From JAXLZZ01 sp046350675 (GTDB lineage Bacteria > Patescibacteriota > Saccharimonadia > Saccharimonadales > UBA4665), in NCBI GenBank assembly GCA_046350675.1, contig JAXLZZ010000006.1, positions 17,452 to 81,451 on the forward strand: 64,000 bases of DNA. Reading direction: 5' to 3'. The notes beneath the pieces were generated by a model. The model did not search any database, was not told the DNA's origin, and was given only the letters and a program-made list of their open reading frames with translations. Of the stretch, positions 44,413 through 53,705 are shown piece by piece (within the stretch, counting starts at the first letter, position 1; each line of letters starts with the position of its first letter). Made by a program: the position numbers and the translations under genes.

Positions 44413-44440
44413 TTAAGCCTGTAAAGTGCTAAACTATAAC
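44413..44440 (+). promoter_or_regulatory. Probable recA promoter
   Basis: TTAAGC (44413-44418), 16-bp spacer, TATAAC (44435-44440), then the ribosome site GAGGAGG before the ATG. I see no LexA-type box. Confidence 0.5.
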
Positions 44441-44475
44441 CAAGTGGTGGCATAGACATAATACGAGGAGGGTTC

Positions 44476-45513
44476 ATGGCCGAAAAAAAGGCAGCTAAAA
44501 CTATGGGTGACGTAAAGAAGGGCGATGCCGAAGGTAAGTCCAAGGCACTAGGTCTCGCACTCGACACAATTGAAAAGCAGTTTGGCAAGGGTTCAATTAT
44601 GAAGCTTGGCGAATCGCATAGTACCAACGTAGAAACGTTTTCTACTGGGGCTCTCAGTCTCGATATCGCCTTAGGTGGTGGCATTCCAAAAGGACGTGTT
44701 ATTGAAATTTACGGTCCTGAATCATCCGGTAAAACTACATTAACCCTGCATGCAATTGCCGAAATCCAAAGAAACGGCGGCACTGCTGCATTTATTGATG
44801 CTGAGCACGCGCTGGACCCATCTTATGCAAAGCGCATCGGTGTAGATACCGAGAACTTGCTACTCAGTCAGCCAGACAATGGTGAACAGGCTTTGGAGAT
44901 TACTGAAACCCTAGTTCGCTCGAACGCAGTAGATCTAATTGTGGTGGACTCAGTCGCAGCTTTAGTGCCACGTGCCGAAATCGAAGGCGACATGGGCGAC
45001 TCCCTACCTGGTCTACAAGCTCGCTTGATGAGCCAGGCACTTCGTAAGCTTACGGGTGTCATTAATCGCTCCAAAGTCACTGTTATCTTTATCAACCAGA
45101 TTCGTATGAAGATTGGTGTAATGTTTGGCAACCCAGAAACGACAACTGGTGGCAATGCGCTTAAATTCTACGCATCAGTCCGCATGGACATTCGTCGCGT
45201 TGGCCAGATTAAACAAGGTGAAGATGTAATTGGTAACCGAACACGGGTAAAAGTAGTAAAAAACAAGATTGCGCCGCCATTCCGCCAAGCAGAGTTCGAT
45301 ATTATGTACAACCAAGGTATTAGTCGATCAGGCGACATCCTTGACCTTGCAGCCGCAAGTGACATCGTAGAGAAGTCAGGTGCGTGGTATTCGTACAATG
45401 ATGCAAAGATTGGCCAGGGCCGCGAAGCTACCAAGAAGTATCTAGAAGAAAATCCAAAAGTCATGGACGAACTAGCCAAAAAAGTTCGCGAGGCCGAAGC
45501 CGCCAAGGAGTAG
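44476..45513 (+). CDS. recA: Recombinase RecA
   Basis: 345 residues. Walker A GPESSGKT (80-87), [36 protein letters not shown] and [21 protein letters not shown]; the short acidic or charged tail ends [10 protein letters not shown]. It binds single-stranded DNA and pairs it with duplex DNA. Good ribosome site (GAGGAGG). With recX and the nearby comEC and ruvCAB it would process incoming DNA. Confidence 0.98.
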   Translation: MAEKKAAKTMGDVKKGDAEGKSKALGLALDTIEKQFGKGSIMKLGESHSTNVETFSTGALSLDIALGGGIPKGRVIEIYGPESSGKTTLTLHAIAEIQRNGGTAAFIDAEHALDPSYAKRIGVDTENLLLSQPDNGEQALEITETLVRSNAVDLIVVDSVAALVPRAEIEGDMGDSLPGLQARLMSQALRKLTGVINRSKVTVIFINQIRMKIGVMFGNPETTTGGNALKFYASVRMDIRRVGQIKQGEDVIGNRTRVKVVKNKIAPPFRQAEFDIMYNQGISRSGDILDLAAASDIVEKSGAWYSYNDAKIGQGREATKKYLEENPKVMDELAKKVREAEAAKE

Positions 45514-45516
45514 ACT

Positions 45517-46044
45517 ATGTCGGAAACAGCTTATAATATCCCTTTTGATGAAGAGGTGTCAGCTGCCATACACGCGCGTCCGCGGGCAGAGCTGACAGCC
45601 TGGGACCCTAAAAGACTGAGTGCATTCCTGGATGCGCATTACCCTGTATTTGCGCAGTTTGTTGTTGAGGAAGTGCCTTCTGGTCATGCACCAGAGGAGG
45701 TTAGGCAAGATTGGGTAGGGCTTAGTCTACCAGTCAGAGCTCAAACTAGGCAGAACGACGGCGTACCAGTCTTGGCCTTCGAAGCAGTTGATAAGCTTGA
45801 ACGCGCTGGCAGACAGAATTCTGCAACGTGGTGGAGAAGAGACTATATTGTAGACCTACCCCCACGGTTTAATCAGTTGCCTGGTGTCCTGAGCTCGCAA
45901 GAGGAGGCAGAGAGGGACTCGTTCTTGGAAAAATTTCCTGAAATAGACTTTGAGCTCTTAAAGACACGCGACGTTAGCTATTGGCCGATGAATGTCCACC
46001 CACTCATTTTTGATGAGGACTGTGGTCGGCTGCGACCAGAATAG
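45517..46044 (+). CDS. Hypothetical 175-residue protein between recA and recX
   Basis: Soluble, rich in Glu, Arg, Pro and Trp; contains LPPRFNQLPGVLSSQEEAE and FELLKTRDVSYWPMNVHPL. It starts 3 bp after the recA stop and ends 7 bp before recX, so it is almost surely co-transcribed with both. No family recognised; position suggests a link to recombination, which is inference. Confidence 0.6.
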   Translation: MSETAYNIPFDEEVSAAIHARPRAELTAWDPKRLSAFLDAHYPVFAQFVVEEVPSGHAPEEVRQDWVGLSLPVRAQTRQNDGVPVLAFEAVDKLERAGRQNSATWWRRDYIVDLPPRFNQLPGVLSSQEEAERDSFLEKFPEIDFELLKTRDVSYWPMNVHPLIFDEDCGRLRPE

Positions 46045-46051
46045 TAGATAG

Positions 46052-46660
46052 ATGAAAGTCACGGCGATTAGACAGCAGGTTAAGCGGGCGGGGCGGTATT
46101 CGATATATGTTGATGGTGAGTATTCATTTTCGTTGAGTGAAGGCGCATTGCTGGACAGCAAAATCAACGTCGGTCAGGAGCTCACAGACAAAGAGGTGAG
46201 CGAATACAAGCAGCTATCAGCAGACGACAAAACCTACAATCAAACACTCAGATATATTGCAATGCGTCCGCGCACAAAGTGGGAAATTGAGACGTATTTA
46301 CACAAAAAAAATGCCTCCCCTCCCCTGGTAGAGTTAATACTTAACAAGTTAAGTATCGTTGGACTTATTGATGATAAAAAGTATGCGCAAGCATTTGTAA
46401 ACGACAGAAGACTTCTCCGCCCTGCTTCCCGTCGTAAATTAATCAACGATTTACGGAAAAAATATGTACCTTCGAGCGTAATAGAAGAAGTAGTTGGAAA
46501 CGAGACAGAAGATGAACACGCTGCCCTACGCCACATCATTGAAAAGAAACGCCAGCAGGGCAAATACCAAGATGACCTAAAACTCATGCAGTACTTAGCC
46601 CGACAGGGGTTCAATTATGGTGACATCAAAGATGCTATGAATGATGACCAGGCTTCATGA
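46052..46660 (+). CDS. recX: Regulatory protein RecX
   Basis: 202 residues. The RecX three-helix repeats are visible (LRYIAMRPRTKWEIETYLHK, LIDDKKYAQAFVNDRRLLRP, RRKLINDLRKKYVPSSVIEE), and a short N-terminal beta part has YSIYVDGEYSFSLSE. RecX limits RecA filament growth. The recA-X-recX order is conserved in many bacteria, here with one extra gene between. Confidence 0.88.
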   Translation: MKVTAIRQQVKRAGRYSIYVDGEYSFSLSEGALLDSKINVGQELTDKEVSEYKQLSADDKTYNQTLRYIAMRPRTKWEIETYLHKKNASPPLVELILNKLSIVGLIDDKKYAQAFVNDRRLLRPASRRKLINDLRKKYVPSSVIEEVVGNETEDEHAALRHIIEKKRQQGKYQDDLKLMQYLARQGFNYGDIKDAMNDDQAS

Positions 46661-46672
46661 TAGAGTAGAACG

Positions 46673-47416
46673 ATGCAGCCCATTATAGGTATTACCGCCG
46701 GTGAAATCTTCAACAAGTTATATCCTCACTCACCACCTGCACAAGGCCAATCGCATACTTACGTAGACGCAATTGTTAACGCAGGTGGAGCGCCTTTCGT
46801 GGTCCCATTGGTGAAAAATACAGATGCACTGAGAGGGTTGTACGAGCAATGCACAGGAATATTGCTTGCTGGAGGAAACGATCTTGACCCTGCACTCTAT
46901 GGCCAAGAGCCGATGGCTACCACTATAGATCAAGATCCTGCAAGGGACGCCCAAGAACTGCAACTATTAGAATGGGCGATAGAGGACGATAAGCCAGTGC
47001 TGGCAATCTGTAGAGGCATGCAGCTCATTAATGTTGCACAAGGCGGTGATTTACACCAACATATCCCAGATGATTTGCCAGAAGCAGAGGTGCATAGCAT
47101 CGCTTCTGAGAAAAAGCGTGAAAGTCGGATTGTGCATACCTTGCGCATTGACGCCAATTCCAAACTCACTAAAATTCTCGGCTCCGAAGAACTTGGTTCG
47201 AATGACTATCATCATCAGGCAATCAACAAGCTCGGTGATGGATTAATAGCAACCGCCTGGACATCCGACGGCGTTATCGAAGGCCTTGAGATGCCAACGC
47301 AAACGTATGTGGTAGCGGTACAGTCGCACCCTGAGTCGCTAGAAGAATCTATAGAGCCAGAATGGCGCAAGTTGTTTACGAGTTTTGTTGCTGCCGCAAG
47401 TGAGTTTAAGCAGTAG
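46673..47416 (+). CDS. Class I glutamine amidotransferase-like hydrolase (peptidase C26)
   Basis: 247 residues. Catalytic Cys in LAICRGMQLINVAQGGDLHQ, the His-x-Glu end SHPESLEE, and LLAGGNDLDPALYGQ, as in gamma-glutamyl-gamma-aminobutyrate hydrolases (PuuD family). It hydrolyses gamma-glutamyl bonds; the real substrate may be a peptidoglycan or polyamine derivative. TAGAGT (46661-46666) is 6 nt before the ATG. It overlaps the convergent PRC-barrel gene by 11 bp. Confidence 0.85.
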   Translation: MQPIIGITAGEIFNKLYPHSPPAQGQSHTYVDAIVNAGGAPFVVPLVKNTDALRGLYEQCTGILLAGGNDLDPALYGQEPMATTIDQDPARDAQELQLLEWAIEDDKPVLAICRGMQLINVAQGGDLHQHIPDDLPEAEVHSIASEKKRESRIVHTLRIDANSKLTKILGSEELGSNDYHHQAINKLGDGLIATAWTSDGVIEGLEMPTQTYVVAVQSHPESLEESIEPEWRKLFTSFVAAASEFKQ

Positions 47417-47921
47417 CAGCCGCCGGGCTACGACGCGTATCAAGTAAATCGTTAATTATAATTTTACGAGGTGTGATCTCTTGCACCTGAGTCCGGTCGA
47501 TACTTAATGAGCCACCCGTAAAGCTCTTAACCAAAGACTGCGATACGTATATTTTCTGGATAAACATTGTCTCAGTCTCGGTTGCGTAATCACTTACCTT
47601 GCCAACCTTTTGTTTATCAACGGTGACCACTTGCTTGCCGGTAAGCTCAAAGTTGAGCGCAATAACATCTTTCAATCGAACAAGTTCTTCTGCTTCAACA
47701 AGTACATCATGGTCATTAACCACAAAACCCTGTGGCAACATGTCGCGGATATCTTGGTATAAAAGCACTAGTTCTTGCTTGCTGAACGTATCTTGGCAGT
47801 AAAATCCTTCAATCTTTAAGTTATCAGGATTGATAATAGGGCCAATAATACTCGCAATTGGTGAACCAGTGCGTAAAGACATGACCTGTTTATTTAATAA
47901 ACTATTGCTGAGTTGAAGCAT
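47406..47921 (-). CDS. PRC-barrel domain protein
   Basis: 171 residues with two PRC-barrel-like units (about 5-75 and 95-165): VMSLRTGSPIASIIGPIINPD and VTVDKQKVGKVSDYATETE. These small beta-barrels occur in ribosome maturation and photosynthetic proteins, and free-standing ones have unknown roles. The C-terminus is Ala-rich. The promoter region faces the 47960-48061 inverted repeat. Confidence 0.8.
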   Translation of the reverse strand: MLQLSNSLLNKQVMSLRTGSPIASIIGPIINPDNLKIEGFYCQDTFSKQELVLLYQDIRDMLPQGFVVNDHDVLVEAEELVRLKDVIALNFELTGKQVVTVDKQKVGKVSDYATETETMFIQKIYVSQSLVKSFTGGSLSIDRTQVQEITPRKIIINDLLDTRRSPAAATA

Positions 47922-47959
47922 ACCTCTAGTATACAGCTACGAACTACGCGTTTGGCACA

Positions 47960-48061
47960 TTTTGGCTCAAAAGTGAGCGCTCCACACTCCCCGTACCGTA
48001 AAGTACGTCTCGCTGGAGCCTGTCCTGAACTTGATTCAGGAGTGCTCACTTTTGAACCAAA
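47960..48061. repeat. 102-bp inverted-repeat element
   Basis: Left arm 47960-47983 and right arm 48039-48061 pair over 23 bp with two mismatches (core CAAAAGTGAGC / GCTCACTTTTG). Inside are two smaller hairpins, CGTAC/GTACG (47992-48007) and TCCTGAA/TTCAGGA (48023-48041). It fills most of the 270-bp gap between two divergent genes. MITE-like mobile unit or structured regulatory RNA. Confidence 0.65.
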
Positions 48062-48191
48062 CTGCACTCAAACGAGTAGCTCCTAACAATTTACAAAAGG
48101 GAACTTAAATCTTAAATGATTTAATCTTTATGCGACTTTCAAAGCGCACATGCTTTGATGCAATAATAGGGCGCTCTACAATTCGCCTACC

Positions 48192-49598
48192 ATGCGGCGG
48201 ATTCAAAGTATCTCACGAGTAGTAGTGGCGGCAGTGTGCCTCTGCAGTGTGCTCGTGAGCCAACAACTCCCCGTTCGGGTTGCTGCGGCTGGGACACCTT
48301 CCCTCGTCATCAGCCAGCTCAAAATAACCAGCAGTAATGGTCAATTCGTAACGTTATATAACGCGACCAGCACTGCACTGGATATGAGCAAGTATCAACT
48401 CGAATATTTCAACAACTACGATCTGAGCAAATCAACCAGCAGTCGGTTGATAGCGTTATCAGGCATCGTGCCGCCGCATGGGTATTTTATGATCAACGAT
48501 AATGCCATGCTGCTGTGCTATCAGCTCACCGTAAACGCTGCGTCGCTCGGTTTTTCAAGCACGGCTGGGATGGTGGCGATTGTTTCTATGGACCAAACAT
48601 CACCTGGCGGTTTAATATCACCGCAAATTCAAGATTATGTAGGTTGGTCTAAAACTGCAACAGTAGGGGCGCAAACGCTGCCAAGTAGCACTAGTGTATT
48701 CTTGCTACGACAACCACTCGATACTGGCAACAATCCTACTATTAACAGTGCAGGAGCAGGAAGCTGGCAGCAAGTGCAACCAGATGCTACTAACCCGTGC
48801 AAACTCACAACAGTTGGGTCGACACCCACTGCAGTGCCAACGGGGATGAATCAATTGCTAGCTGCAACAAGCGACGTACCAGCAACAATAGTAAGTACGG
48901 CGAGCGCAGGACAGGCTAGTCCATCGATACCAGCCAGCGATATTGGCTTAAAGCCTCCATCTGTGAGTGAGTTACTGCCAAATCCTAGCGGTACCGGCAA
49001 TGACAAAACCGATGAGTTTATAGAACTTTATAATCCAAACGATGCTCCGTTCGATGTAACAGGCTTTATTCTCCAGACAGGCCTAACCAAAAACTATAAC
49101 TATGTATTTCCGGCGGGCACCAAAATTGCAGGTAAGGCATTCCTTGCCGTGTATTCCAAAGACAGCAATGTAACATTGAGCAACACGAGCAGTCAGGCGC
49201 AGGTGCTCGATCCATTCGGGAATACTCTTACGACGTCGGGTGTATACAGTTCAGCCAAAGACGGACAGGCATGGGCAAGCGCAAAAAGTCAGTGGTACTG
49301 GACTGCTACGCCGACGCCCGGCAAGGCAAATGTTATCAAGGAACCAATCAGCAGCAAATCGAAAAAATCAAACTCTAAAGTCAAAGGGGCAGCTACAAAA
49401 AAAGGCGCGACGGGTACAGTGGCTTCATCCGGAAGTTTTCAGGAAGAGCCCAGCACAGCGCCCATACATACCTGGATACTTGTGCTAATTGGAGGCCTCG
49501 CGCTACTATACGGAGCATATGAGTACAGAGCAGACGTGGCAAACAAAGTCCACCAGCTTAGAAGAAACTTTACGGCTCGCCGAACAAATCGGTCATAA
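48192..49598 (+). CDS. Surface protein with two lamin-tail domains
   Basis: 468 residues: signal peptide (about 1-33, basic start then VVAAVCLCSVLVSQQL), a first lamin-tail-like domain (about 36-160, LVISQLKITSSNGQFVTLYN), a Ser/Thr/Ala-rich linker, a second LTD (about 255-385, VSELLPNPSGTGNDKTDEFI followed by ELYNP), a Lys/Ser-rich linker and a C-terminal membrane helix (about 425-445) with a basic tail. It should be displayed on the cell surface. Bacterial LTD proteins often act in adhesion or DNA/nuclease contexts. tsaE starts inside its 3' end. Confidence 0.8.
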   Translation: MRRIQSISRVVVAAVCLCSVLVSQQLPVRVAAAGTPSLVISQLKITSSNGQFVTLYNATSTALDMSKYQLEYFNNYDLSKSTSSRLIALSGIVPPHGYFMINDNAMLLCYQLTVNAASLGFSSTAGMVAIVSMDQTSPGGLISPQIQDYVGWSKTATVGAQTLPSSTSVFLLRQPLDTGNNPTINSAGAGSWQQVQPDATNPCKLTTVGSTPTAVPTGMNQLLAATSDVPATIVSTASAGQASPSIPASDIGLKPPSVSELLPNPSGTGNDKTDEFIELYNPNDAPFDVTGFILQTGLTKNYNYVFPAGTKIAGKAFLAVYSKDSNVTLSNTSSQAQVLDPFGNTLTTSGVYSSAKDGQAWASAKSQWYWTATPTPGKANVIKEPISSKSKKSNSKVKGAATKKGATGTVASSGSFQEEPSTAPIHTWILVLIGGLALLYGAYEYRADVANKVHQLRRNFTARRTNRS

Positions 49599-49986
49599 TT
49601 TACGGGGTGGCGAAGTCATTGAGTTGATCAGTGACTTGGGTGGTGGCAAGACTACTTTTACTCGTGGGCTTGCTAGAGGTATAGGCAGCGAGGACGCTGT
49701 GCATAGCCCAAGTTTTACGATCAGCAATCAGTATACCTCTAACAATCTCACTATCCATCACTTCGACTTTTACCGACTAATGGAACCAGGAATCATGCGC
49801 GAAGAGCTTTCAGAGATTTTGGATGATCCAAAGGCTGTGGCGGTAATAGAGTGGGGTGATATTGTAAGTGACGTATTGCCTATCGACAGGATTACGATTC
49901 GAATCTCTGCTCTGGCTGAATCTGAGCGTGATATTGTTATTCAGGTCCCGAAAGAAAAAGCATATCTATTGGAATTCAATACTTAA
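49519..49986 (+). CDS. tsaE: tRNA threonylcarbamoyladenosine biosynthesis ATPase TsaE
   Basis: 155 residues from the ATG at 49519 (GGAG just before it; a longer frame to 49489 adds no family sequence). P-loop DLGGGKTTFTRGLARG, HSPSFTISNQY, HFDFYRL and VAVIEWGD are the TsaE signature. With TsaB and TsaD it makes t6A37 in tRNAs reading ANN codons. It overlaps the lamin-tail gene by 80 bp in another frame. Confidence 0.93.
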   Translation: MSTEQTWQTKSTSLEETLRLAEQIGHNLRGGEVIELISDLGGGKTTFTRGLARGIGSEDAVHSPSFTISNQYTSNNLTIHHFDFYRLMEPGIMREELSEILDDPKAVAVIEWGDIVSDVLPIDRITIRISALAESERDIVIQVPKEKAYLLEFNT

Positions 49987-49998
49987 CATGTTAAGAAT

Positions 49999-50391
49999 AT
50001 GATTATACTCACACTTAGAACAGATAAACCAGAAGCAGAAATCGGGCTTTTTGATGATGTAAATGAGCTTTCTTATGTCACCTGGCAAGCACATCGTGAA
50101 CTAGCAGAAACAATCCATTTGAAGATCGACACAATTCTTGCAGACAATGCTCTAACGCTCAAAAAGTTGGACGGAATTGTGGTGTACAAAGGGCCAGGCA
50201 GCTTTACTGGGCTGCGTATTGGTATAGCAGTTGCGAATGCACTAGCTGATAGCCTTGGCTTGCCAATTGTGTCCGACACAGGCGACGGCTGGGCGAGTAT
50301 AGGCCGCGAAAGATTAGCAGCTAGCGAAACAGAAGGTATTGTCCAGCCCGAATATGGCGCCGAACCGCACATTACCCAACAGAAACGTTGA
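49999..50391 (+). CDS. tsaB: TsaB-like protein, short form
   Basis: 130 residues: LTLRTDKPEAEIGLFDD, then LDGIVVYKGPGSFTGLRIGI and ANALADSLGLPIV, the first lobe of TsaB. E. coli TsaB is about 230 residues; here the second lobe is missing, as in many CPR genomes. It follows tsaE by 12 bp. The reading frame stays open for 38 more codons after the TGA at 50389-50391, see findings. Confidence 0.85.
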   Translation: MIILTLRTDKPEAEIGLFDDVNELSYVTWQAHRELAETIHLKIDTILADNALTLKKLDGIVVYKGPGSFTGLRIGIAVANALADSLGLPIVSDTGDGWASIGRERLAASETEGIVQPEYGAEPHITQQKR

Positions 50392-50558
50392 CCACTTGAG
50401 TACCGGAAGCGTATTATAAAACCAGGAATTGCAAAATTTGTGAGAGCAATACCGGGAAACCCATATTTCAATAATTCGATTTTCAGACAAGTTCCCAGAC
50501 TAGAGAAGTGATAGCGATTGTTTGGCAGGACTTTTCTGCAGTTTAGAAAGGACAGACT

Positions 50559-52067
50559 ATGTTAGCAGTATTACTTGCTGTACTTGGCGTGGCTATTGGT
50601 TTTGGCGTCAGCACAGTTATCACGAAGCAAAAAGCCGGATCGGCAGAGGCGAAAGCTCAGAAAGAATTACAAAAAGCTAAAAAAGAAGCCGACAAGATGA
50701 TTGTCGAAGCGCGTGAAGAGTCAAGCAAAGCGATTGAAGAGACTCGCAAAGAAGAACAAGCTCGCCGCAACGAGCTTAAAAACATTGAAAAACGACTCGT
50801 AACACGCGAAGAAGCCCTCGACAAAAAACTCGATGAACTCGATAAGCGTAATGAATCTTTGCGCAAAAACGAGGACGAAGTAGAAGCCCTCAAAAATGAA
50901 ATTCGAGAAATTCGCACCAAGCAGCAAGATAAGCTCGAAAAGATTGCGAAGCTCACTAAAGCCGATGCAGCCGAAAAGCTGATGCAAATGACAGAGCGAG
51001 ACATCAAGAATGATCTCATCGGACTCGTTACTAAGCTTCAGAATGAAGCAAAGGATAATGCCGAAGAAAAGGCAGCCGTTATTATCACGACTGCTATGGA
51101 GCGCATGGCCAGCGAAGTAACTGCCGAGCGCACTGTTACCAGCGTAAAGATGGAAGACGAAGAGATGAAAGGCCGCATTATTGGTAAGGAAGGCCGTAAT
51201 ATTCAAGCCTTGCAGCGTGCAACTGGTGTGGACATTATGGTCGATGATACTCCTGGGTATGTAGTGCTTAGCAGCTTTGATCCAGTCCGCCGTGAAGTCG
51301 CGCGCCGTACGCTTGAGATGCTAATGAAGGATGGTCGCATCCACCCAGGCCGCATTGAAGAGGTCGTAGCCAAGGCACAGAAGAACGTCGAGAAAGACGT
51401 TATTAAAACCGGTGAAGACGCTGCGCGTGAGGTAGGCGTCATCGGCATTCCAAAAGAGATTCTGCAGCTACTCGGTGAGCTTAAGTTCCGCACCAGCTAT
51501 GGTCAGAATGTGCTTAAACACTCTACTGAAATGGCACACGTGGCAGGTGTAATTGCTGAAGAAGTTGGTGCAGACGTAAAGATTTCTAAATACTCTGCAT
51601 TGGTTCACGACATTGGTAAGGCGCTGACTCACAAGATCGAGGGCAAACACCACCATATTTCTGGCGAAATCCTTCGCAAATATGGTGCCCCAGAAGAAGT
51701 CGCTTTGGCAGCAGAGCAACATCACGATGACGTAGAAGCTACCACCGTAGAAGCTTTAATCGTACGCACAGTAGATGCAATTAGTGCAGCTCGTCCAGGC
51801 GCACGCAACATTTCTACCGAGAACTTTGCAGAGCGTATGCGTGATTTAGAAAACGTAGCGAATAGCTTCAAAGGCATCGAGAAGTCGTACGCAATTAGCG
51901 CTGGTCGCGAAGTGCGTGTGTTTGTGAAGCCGCAGCAGGTTGATGATCTCAGCGCTATCAAGCTCGCACGCGATATCGCTACCAAGATTGAATCCACCAT
52001 GCAGTATCCAGGTACTGTGAAGGTGAATGTCATCCGCGAAACCCGCGCCGTAGAATTCGCCAAGTAG
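50559..52067 (+). CDS. rny: Ribonuclease Y
   Basis: 502 residues: N-terminal membrane helix (1-20), long coiled coil rich in Lys/Glu (about 25-190), KH domain (about 195-260, GRIIGKEGRNIQALQRATGV) and HD domain with VHDIGKALTHK and EQHHDDV. It starts mRNA decay by endonucleolytic cleavage at the membrane. AGAAAGGA gives the ribosome site. rny-ymdB is a classic pair. Confidence 0.97.
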   Translation: MLAVLLAVLGVAIGFGVSTVITKQKAGSAEAKAQKELQKAKKEADKMIVEAREESSKAIEETRKEEQARRNELKNIEKRLVTREEALDKKLDELDKRNESLRKNEDEVEALKNEIREIRTKQQDKLEKIAKLTKADAAEKLMQMTERDIKNDLIGLVTKLQNEAKDNAEEKAAVIITTAMERMASEVTAERTVTSVKMEDEEMKGRIIGKEGRNIQALQRATGVDIMVDDTPGYVVLSSFDPVRREVARRTLEMLMKDGRIHPGRIEEVVAKAQKNVEKDVIKTGEDAAREVGVIGIPKEILQLLGELKFRTSYGQNVLKHSTEMAHVAGVIAEEVGADVKISKYSALVHDIGKALTHKIEGKHHHISGEILRKYGAPEEVALAAEQHHDDVEATTVEALIVRTVDAISAARPGARNISTENFAERMRDLENVANSFKGIEKSYAISAGREVRVFVKPQQVDDLSAIKLARDIATKIESTMQYPGTVKVNVIRETRAVEFAK

Positions 52068-52069
52068 AA

Positions 52070-52867
52070 ATGAATATTCTTTATATAGGTGACGTGATGG
52101 GGGAGCCTGGCATTGAGGTTGTCGAGCAGGTTGTCCCAACGTTGCGCGCAGAGGAGCACATTGATTTAGTAATTGCTCAGGCTGAAAATACGACTGACGG
52201 CAAAGGGATTAGTGTGGCTGATTTTCGCAGACTGCAAGCGGCTGGCGTAGACTTTTGTACGGGCGGTAACTGGACGCTACATAGAGATGAAAGCATCGAG
52301 TTACTTAACAACCCGGATGAGCCAATAATTCGTCCAGCAAACTATCCTGATGACACTGCGGGTTTGGGCTATAAGAAAGTTCATGCAGCTGGCAAGACTG
52401 TGCTGGTCGCGAGCTTGCTCGGTGATATTGTAGGGCGTGATGCCGGCAAAGAAATGAACAACCCCCTGCAAACTATTGATAAGATCATGCGGTCTAATGC
52501 TGGCGGTTATGATGCATTAGTAGTAAATCTGCATGGTGACTACTCAAGTCAAAAAGTTGTGATAGGTAATTACTTAGATGGGAAGGCTGCTCTTGTTGTC
52601 GGCGATCATTGGCATGTACCAACGGCCGATGCACGGGTGTTGCCGGGCGGTACTGCACATATTACTGATGTAGGAATGTGTGGCATTCTCAATGGCTCCC
52701 TGGGTGTAACGTATCAAAGCATCATCCCACGCTGGAGGGACGGTCAGCAAACAAGAAATGTTTTAGCTACAGAAGGTGAGCGTCAATTTAACGCCGTGCT
52801 TGTTGACGTAAATGAGCAGGGTCTTGCTGCTTCCATTAAGCAAATACAAAAAATTTATGACATCTAG
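52070..52867 (+). CDS. ymdB: YmdB family metallophosphoesterase
   Basis: 265 residues. [52 protein letters not shown] and [20 protein letters not shown] carry the metal ligands of the family, which includes B. subtilis YmdB, a 2',3'-cAMP phosphodiesterase affecting biofilm and sporulation decisions. It begins 2 bp after rny. Confidence 0.93.
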   Translation: MNILYIGDVMGEPGIEVVEQVVPTLRAEEHIDLVIAQAENTTDGKGISVADFRRLQAAGVDFCTGGNWTLHRDESIELLNNPDEPIIRPANYPDDTAGLGYKKVHAAGKTVLVASLLGDIVGRDAGKEMNNPLQTIDKIMRSNAGGYDALVVNLHGDYSSQKVVIGNYLDGKAALVVGDHWHVPTADARVLPGGTAHITDVGMCGILNGSLGVTYQSIIPRWRDGQQTRNVLATEGERQFNAVLVDVNEQGLAASIKQIQKIYDI

Positions 52868-52887
52868 CGATTTTTCGTTTCGTACTG

Positions 52888-52904
52888 TATAATCAACCTC
52901 TGTT
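52888..52904 (+). promoter_or_regulatory. tRNA-Pro promoter, -10 and conserved downstream motif
   Basis: TATAATCAACCTCTGTT, 10 bp before the mature tRNA; same motif as before the Met, His, Arg and Gly genes. Confidence 0.7.
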
Positions 52905-52913
52905 AGAACAGTT

Positions 52914-52990
52914 CGGGGAGTGGCGCAGCCTGGTAGCGCGCGCGGTTTGGGACCGTGAGGTCGCAGGTTCAAATCCTGTCTCCCCGACCA
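52914..52990 (+). tRNA. tRNA-Pro (TGG)
   Basis: Starts CGGGGAGTGGCGCAG, anticodon loop TTTGGGA (anticodon TGG), T-loop TTCAAAT, ends CTCCCCGACCA with encoded CCA. C1-G72 as usual for tRNA-Pro. Confidence 0.95.
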
Positions 52991-52994
52991 AATT

Positions 52995-53115
52995 GAAAAC
53001 CCAGTGCATCTGGGTTTTTTATTTGGCGAAGAGCAGTGTTTGGTTCTGCGACCTCAAAATCATTAATACGCAGCTGCTTACGGGGTAGGTGTAAGTTCAA
53101 ATCCTGTCTCCCCCA
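52995..53115 (+). repeat. tRNA-Pro 3'-tail unit with duplicated tRNA end
   Basis: A terminator (52996-53022, AAAACCCAG-TGCAT-CTGGGTTTT plus T-run) is followed by an inverted fragment of the T-arm region (CTGCGACCTCA, 53046-53056) and then by a direct copy of the tRNA 3' part, GTTCAAATCCTGTCTCCCC at 53095-53113, identical to 52967-52985. Offset 128 bp. The whole stretch between tRNA-Pro and the next gene is non-coding. Confidence 0.65.
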
Positions 53116-53145
53116 GCTCCCCCTGAGATAAGCTATACTACGAAC

Positions 53146-53658
53146 ATGTTGTCCTTAAAGCCCTCTAAAATACCAGCGCTTTTTCGATTATTTGATTATA
53201 TTATGATCCCCTTAATGTTTGTGCTCGGTGGTTTCAAGCGAGATTCCCTTCAAGAAACACACCCATGGCACTGTTACAGAGAATTTAACGTGGAGAGTAT
53301 CGATATAGCTAAAACATTGAAAGTACAAGGCGAGGAACGTGCATTTAAAAAACACTTCCTCTTTTTGTTTCACGCACCAATATTTGGGGGCTGGAAAAGA
53401 TATTGCGTATTTGCCCCTATCAATACAGGCAAACCATTTTATATAGGTTGGATTGTGAGAAATATGCAAGATGGCATCATTGACTACGGGATAAATAAGA
53501 AGCCAATTTTTGATTCTGCCGTGCGTATGCTGACTGGCCCCACAAGCCAACAAACACTATTTTTTGCTGTTGATGATACAGGGAATCAACTAAACCTTAC
53601 TAAAATAGGCGAGGGAGTGCTCGGTGACGGCAAGCACCCAGAGTTTCGGTTACTTTAG
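53146..53658 (+). CDS. Hypothetical 170-residue protein
   Basis: TATACT (53134-53139) is 6 nt before the ATG (leaderless). The N-terminal 30 residues include a possible membrane-associated helix (LFDYIMIPLMFVLGG); the rest is mixed with aromatic strands (WKRYCVFAP, KPFYIGWIVRNMQDG). No family recognised. Confidence 0.55.
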   Translation: MLSLKPSKIPALFRLFDYIMIPLMFVLGGFKRDSLQETHPWHCYREFNVESIDIAKTLKVQGEERAFKKHFLFLFHAPIFGGWKRYCVFAPINTGKPFYIGWIVRNMQDGIIDYGINKKPIFDSAVRMLTGPTSQQTLFFAVDDTGNQLNLTKIGEGVLGDGKHPEFRLL

Positions 53659-53705
53659 ACTGCAGTCGAGTATTACAAATCAGACAATAGGAGTACAATC
53701 GAGTA

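Noticed and set aside
44258..44475. LexA/SOS box before recA
   Set aside because: No palindrome like GAACNNNNGTTC or CTGTN8ACAG is present between pilB and recA.
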